Shown piece by piece: positions 62,671 to 64,000 of a stretch of DNA of 64,000 nt. The DNA is from JALZVT01 sp039029135 (lineage in GTDB: Bacteria > Pseudomonadota > Gammaproteobacteria > Pseudomonadales > Azotimanducaceae). The first letter of the stretch is position 1; the number at the start of each line of letters is the position of its first letter. The stretch covers positions 62,001 through 126,000 of the forward strand of contig JBCCGT010000002.1 in NCBI GenBank assembly GCA_039029135.1. Direction: 5' to 3'. Made by a program: the position numbers and the translations under genes. The notes below the pieces were generated by a model. It was not told the origin of the DNA. It saw only the letters and a program-made list of their open reading frames with translations, and did not search any database.

Positions 62671-63249
62671 ATGACCGCTGGCATGCCCACCGACAGAACC
62701 ATCACCCCGCGCTGGGTCCTGTGTCTTGCGCTGCTCGCCTGCCTGATTGCGGCCAATGCGGCCAGTGAGACACACACCATGTTCGACGCGAGCGCAGAAG
62801 GCCACTCCTGGCAAATCGTCAACGACACCGTGATGGGCGGGCGATCGAGCTCGACGTTCGATCACACCGACGAGGGGTTCGTGTTCTCCGGGCTGCTCAA
62901 CAACAACGGCGGCGGCTTCGCGTCGGTGCGGGCCAGAGCCCCTTCGGGCGGCATCACCGGCAGCGACGCGATCCGTCTGACCGTCCTGGGCGATGGACGC
63001 ACCTACCAGCTACGTCTGAACAGTCGACGCCATCGCTACAACTACCAGCACAAGTTCGCCACCCGCGCGGGCGAGTGGCAGACCCACACGCTGCCGCTCG
63101 ACGACTTCCGGGCGAGCTGGCGCGGCCGCAAGCTCGATCGGCCGGCGCCCGACCCCACCGACGTGATGGGCTTCGGGATTCTGCTGGCCGACGGCAGAGA
63201 TGGGCCGTTCCGTATCGCGGTGGACCGTATCGAAGCGATCCAGCGCTAA
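62671..63249 (+). CDS. CIA30-family protein (NDUFAF1-like), exported
   Basis: Related to the complex I assembly factor CIA30, a galactose-binding-like beta-sandwich. Bacterial members have no settled function. The 192 residues have an N-terminal signal or anchor (WVLCLALLACLIAANAAS). The family block IVNDTVMGGRSSSTF, then GFVFSGLLNNNGGGFASVRA, and the C-terminal DVMGFGILLADGRDGPFRIAVDRIEAI are clear. Start ATG 62671; ATG 62683 is equally possible. Downstream of sodN but separated by a strong hairpin. Confidence 0.9.
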   Translation: MTAGMPTDRTITPRWVLCLALLACLIAANAASETHTMFDASAEGHSWQIVNDTVMGGRSSSTFDHTDEGFVFSGLLNNNGGGFASVRARAPSGGITGSDAIRLTVLGDGRTYQLRLNSRRHRYNYQHKFATRAGEWQTHTLPLDDFRASWRGRKLDRPAPDPTDVMGFGILLADGRDGPFRIAVDRIEAIQR

Positions 63250-63585
63250 CCCTCTGCGGGCCGAAGTTCGGCCACCGCAGCCTGGCGGCGACCATTTGCT
63301 GTTAGCGATGGCGCCCCTCTGACATCCCGCTTCGCCTGGATTTACGCAGCTTTATAGCCCTTCTCCCCCGTCCGGTCCGTCTGCGGCCGGACGCCCCCCG
63401 TGACGCCGCGCCACGCCGGCGCAGAGCGCCTGTGCACCCCACTGGAACATCGCCAAAACCGCCCCGCTAGAGGATTGCGGTTCGATCGGGCCGCACGGTA
63501 TGATTAAATGATAATGAGAATAATTACCATTTGCAGTTTCATCAGCAAAGCAACTCACAAGCGACATAACCAAGGGGAAAGGTCG
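63250..63585. other. Gene-free region upstream of the last TonB receptor
   Basis: A 336 bp gap. It contains a hairpin just after the CIA30 gene (63255-63279, with core GGCCGAAGTTCGGCC). A second inverted repeat, CGTCCGG/CCGGACG, lies at 63369-63393. A possible sigma-70 promoter (TTGCGG at 63475, TATGAT at 63499, spacing 18) is followed by the Fur box. No gene was seen. Confidence 0.55.
63509..63529 (+). promoter_or_regulatory. Fur box upstream of the TonB-dependent receptor
   Basis: Two overlapping 15-mers offset by 6 bp, TGATAATGAGAATAA (11 of 14 to the 7-1-7 consensus) and TGAGAATAATTACCA (12 of 14), form a classic extended Fur site. It starts 5 bp after the TATGAT -10 candidate, so Fur would block transcription. 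Confidence 0.85.
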
Positions 63586-64000
63586 ATGGCAACACAACAC
63601 CGCCACTGGTGGGCGCTCGGCTTGGCCGCCGCCTGCACCACCGCGTGGGCACAGGACGACGGCGAACGCCTGCAGGAGACCGTCATTCAGGCGGAACCCA
63701 CCATTTCAATCGCGACACGCTCGCTCGGCTCGGAAGAGCTGGTGCAGCAGATGACCGATACGATCGAAGACACGGTGCGCTACATCCCTGGCGTGCAGGT
63801 CAACGACAGCGGCAACCGCTTCAACGACAACGGCTTCAACATTCGGGGTCTGGAAGGCGACTTCGTCGCCGTGACAATCGACGGCGTCGACCAGGGCGAG
63901 ACCCTGAATCCGCCTTCCTTCTCTCCCTACGGCTTCTTCGGTTCCAGTCGCGGTGCAATAGAAGTGGAGACGGTCAAGGCCATCCAGGTCACCAAAGGTC
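63586..64000 (+). CDS. TonB-dependent receptor, iron/haem type (3' end outside window)
   Basis: N-terminal 138 residues of an outer-membrane receptor, cut by the window edge. It has a signal peptide (WWALGLAAACTTAWA-QDDG), then a TonB-box-like ETVIQAEPTISIA. The plug domain contains TIEDTVRYIPGVQVND, GNRFNDNGFNIRGLEGD, VTIDGVDQGETL and VETVKAIQVTKG. The plug wording resembles haemoglobin/haem receptors (HmuR/TdhA-like). AAGGGGAAAGG precedes ATG 63586 and a strong Fur box lies 57 bp upstream, so iron-repressed haem or siderophore uptake is the likely role. Confidence 0.9.
   Translation, partial: MATQHRHWWALGLAAACTTAWAQDDGERLQETVIQAEPTISIATRSLGSEELVQQMTDTIEDTVRYIPGVQVNDSGNRFNDNGFNIRGLEGDFVAVTIDGVDQGETLNPPSFSPYGFFGSSRGAIEVETVKAIQVTKG

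Overview
This is a 64 kb window of a high-GC (visibly about 65 percent) chromosome from a gammaproteobacterium. Several things point that way: the smc-zipA-ligA order (ZipA is a gammaproteobacterial division protein), the tesA/ybbA/ybbP arrangement, a complete system I cytochrome c maturation operon, BolA, PpnN, TtcA and an ArcA/TorR-like response regulator. The genus cannot be fixed from the sequence; a Salinisphaerales, Nevskiales or Chromatiales-like lineage would fit. No rRNA, tRNA, insertion sequence, prophage or CRISPR array was seen.

Layout: 1-6145 (minus) smc, zipA and the 5' part of ligA. 6288-6950 a GntR/FCD regulator. 7108-14306 (minus) ccmABCDEFGHI, tightly coupled and often joined by GTGA overlaps. 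14318-17925 ppnN and a TonB-dependent receptor. 18211-28525 (minus) four exported proteins ending in a 2345-residue protein with cadherin-like, DUF11-like and SdrD_B/CarboxypepD-like modules and a large C-terminal beta-barrel; I take this as a cell-surface system I cannot name. 28775-29008 a YheU-family protein. 29221-36511 a response regulator and a 2171-residue kinase (Ser/Thr kinase, ATPase, GAF, PAS, histidine kinase, receiver, HPt). 36599-39236 ttcA and a GGDEF/EAL protein. 39312-43637 ybbP-ybbA diverging from tesA. 43651-45747 trhO, bolA and a PP2C phosphatase. 46144-48059 yaaA, a DUF1244 protein and lepB. 48120-49897 a glutathione transferase coupled to an acyl-CoA-dehydrogenase-like flavoprotein. 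50321-54879 an RND pump permease and adaptor.

The last 9 kb deals with oxidants and iron. At 54917-55528 an AhpC/TSA peroxiredoxin lipoprotein has an in-frame UGA exactly where the peroxidatic cysteine belongs (motif PxxxTxxU). A SECIS-like hairpin follows at the right distance, so I annotate it as a selenoprotein. Next is a DUF6607-like protein, a coupled 62-residue membrane protein and a siderophore-interacting flavoprotein behind a near-consensus Fur box. Then come DUF1801 and SRPBCC proteins, an aldo/keto reductase, class II fumarase, a small His-rich membrane protein coupled to nickel superoxide dismutase, a CIA30 protein, and the start of a Fur-box-preceded TonB-dependent receptor.

Strongest leads: the selenocysteine peroxiredoxin (55199-55235), the DUF11/beta-barrel surface cluster, the nickel SOD with its small coupled partner, and two short-period tandem repeats (17 bp at 36502; 11 bp with phased A-runs at 45892). 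Everything comes from reading the sequence; no database search was run.
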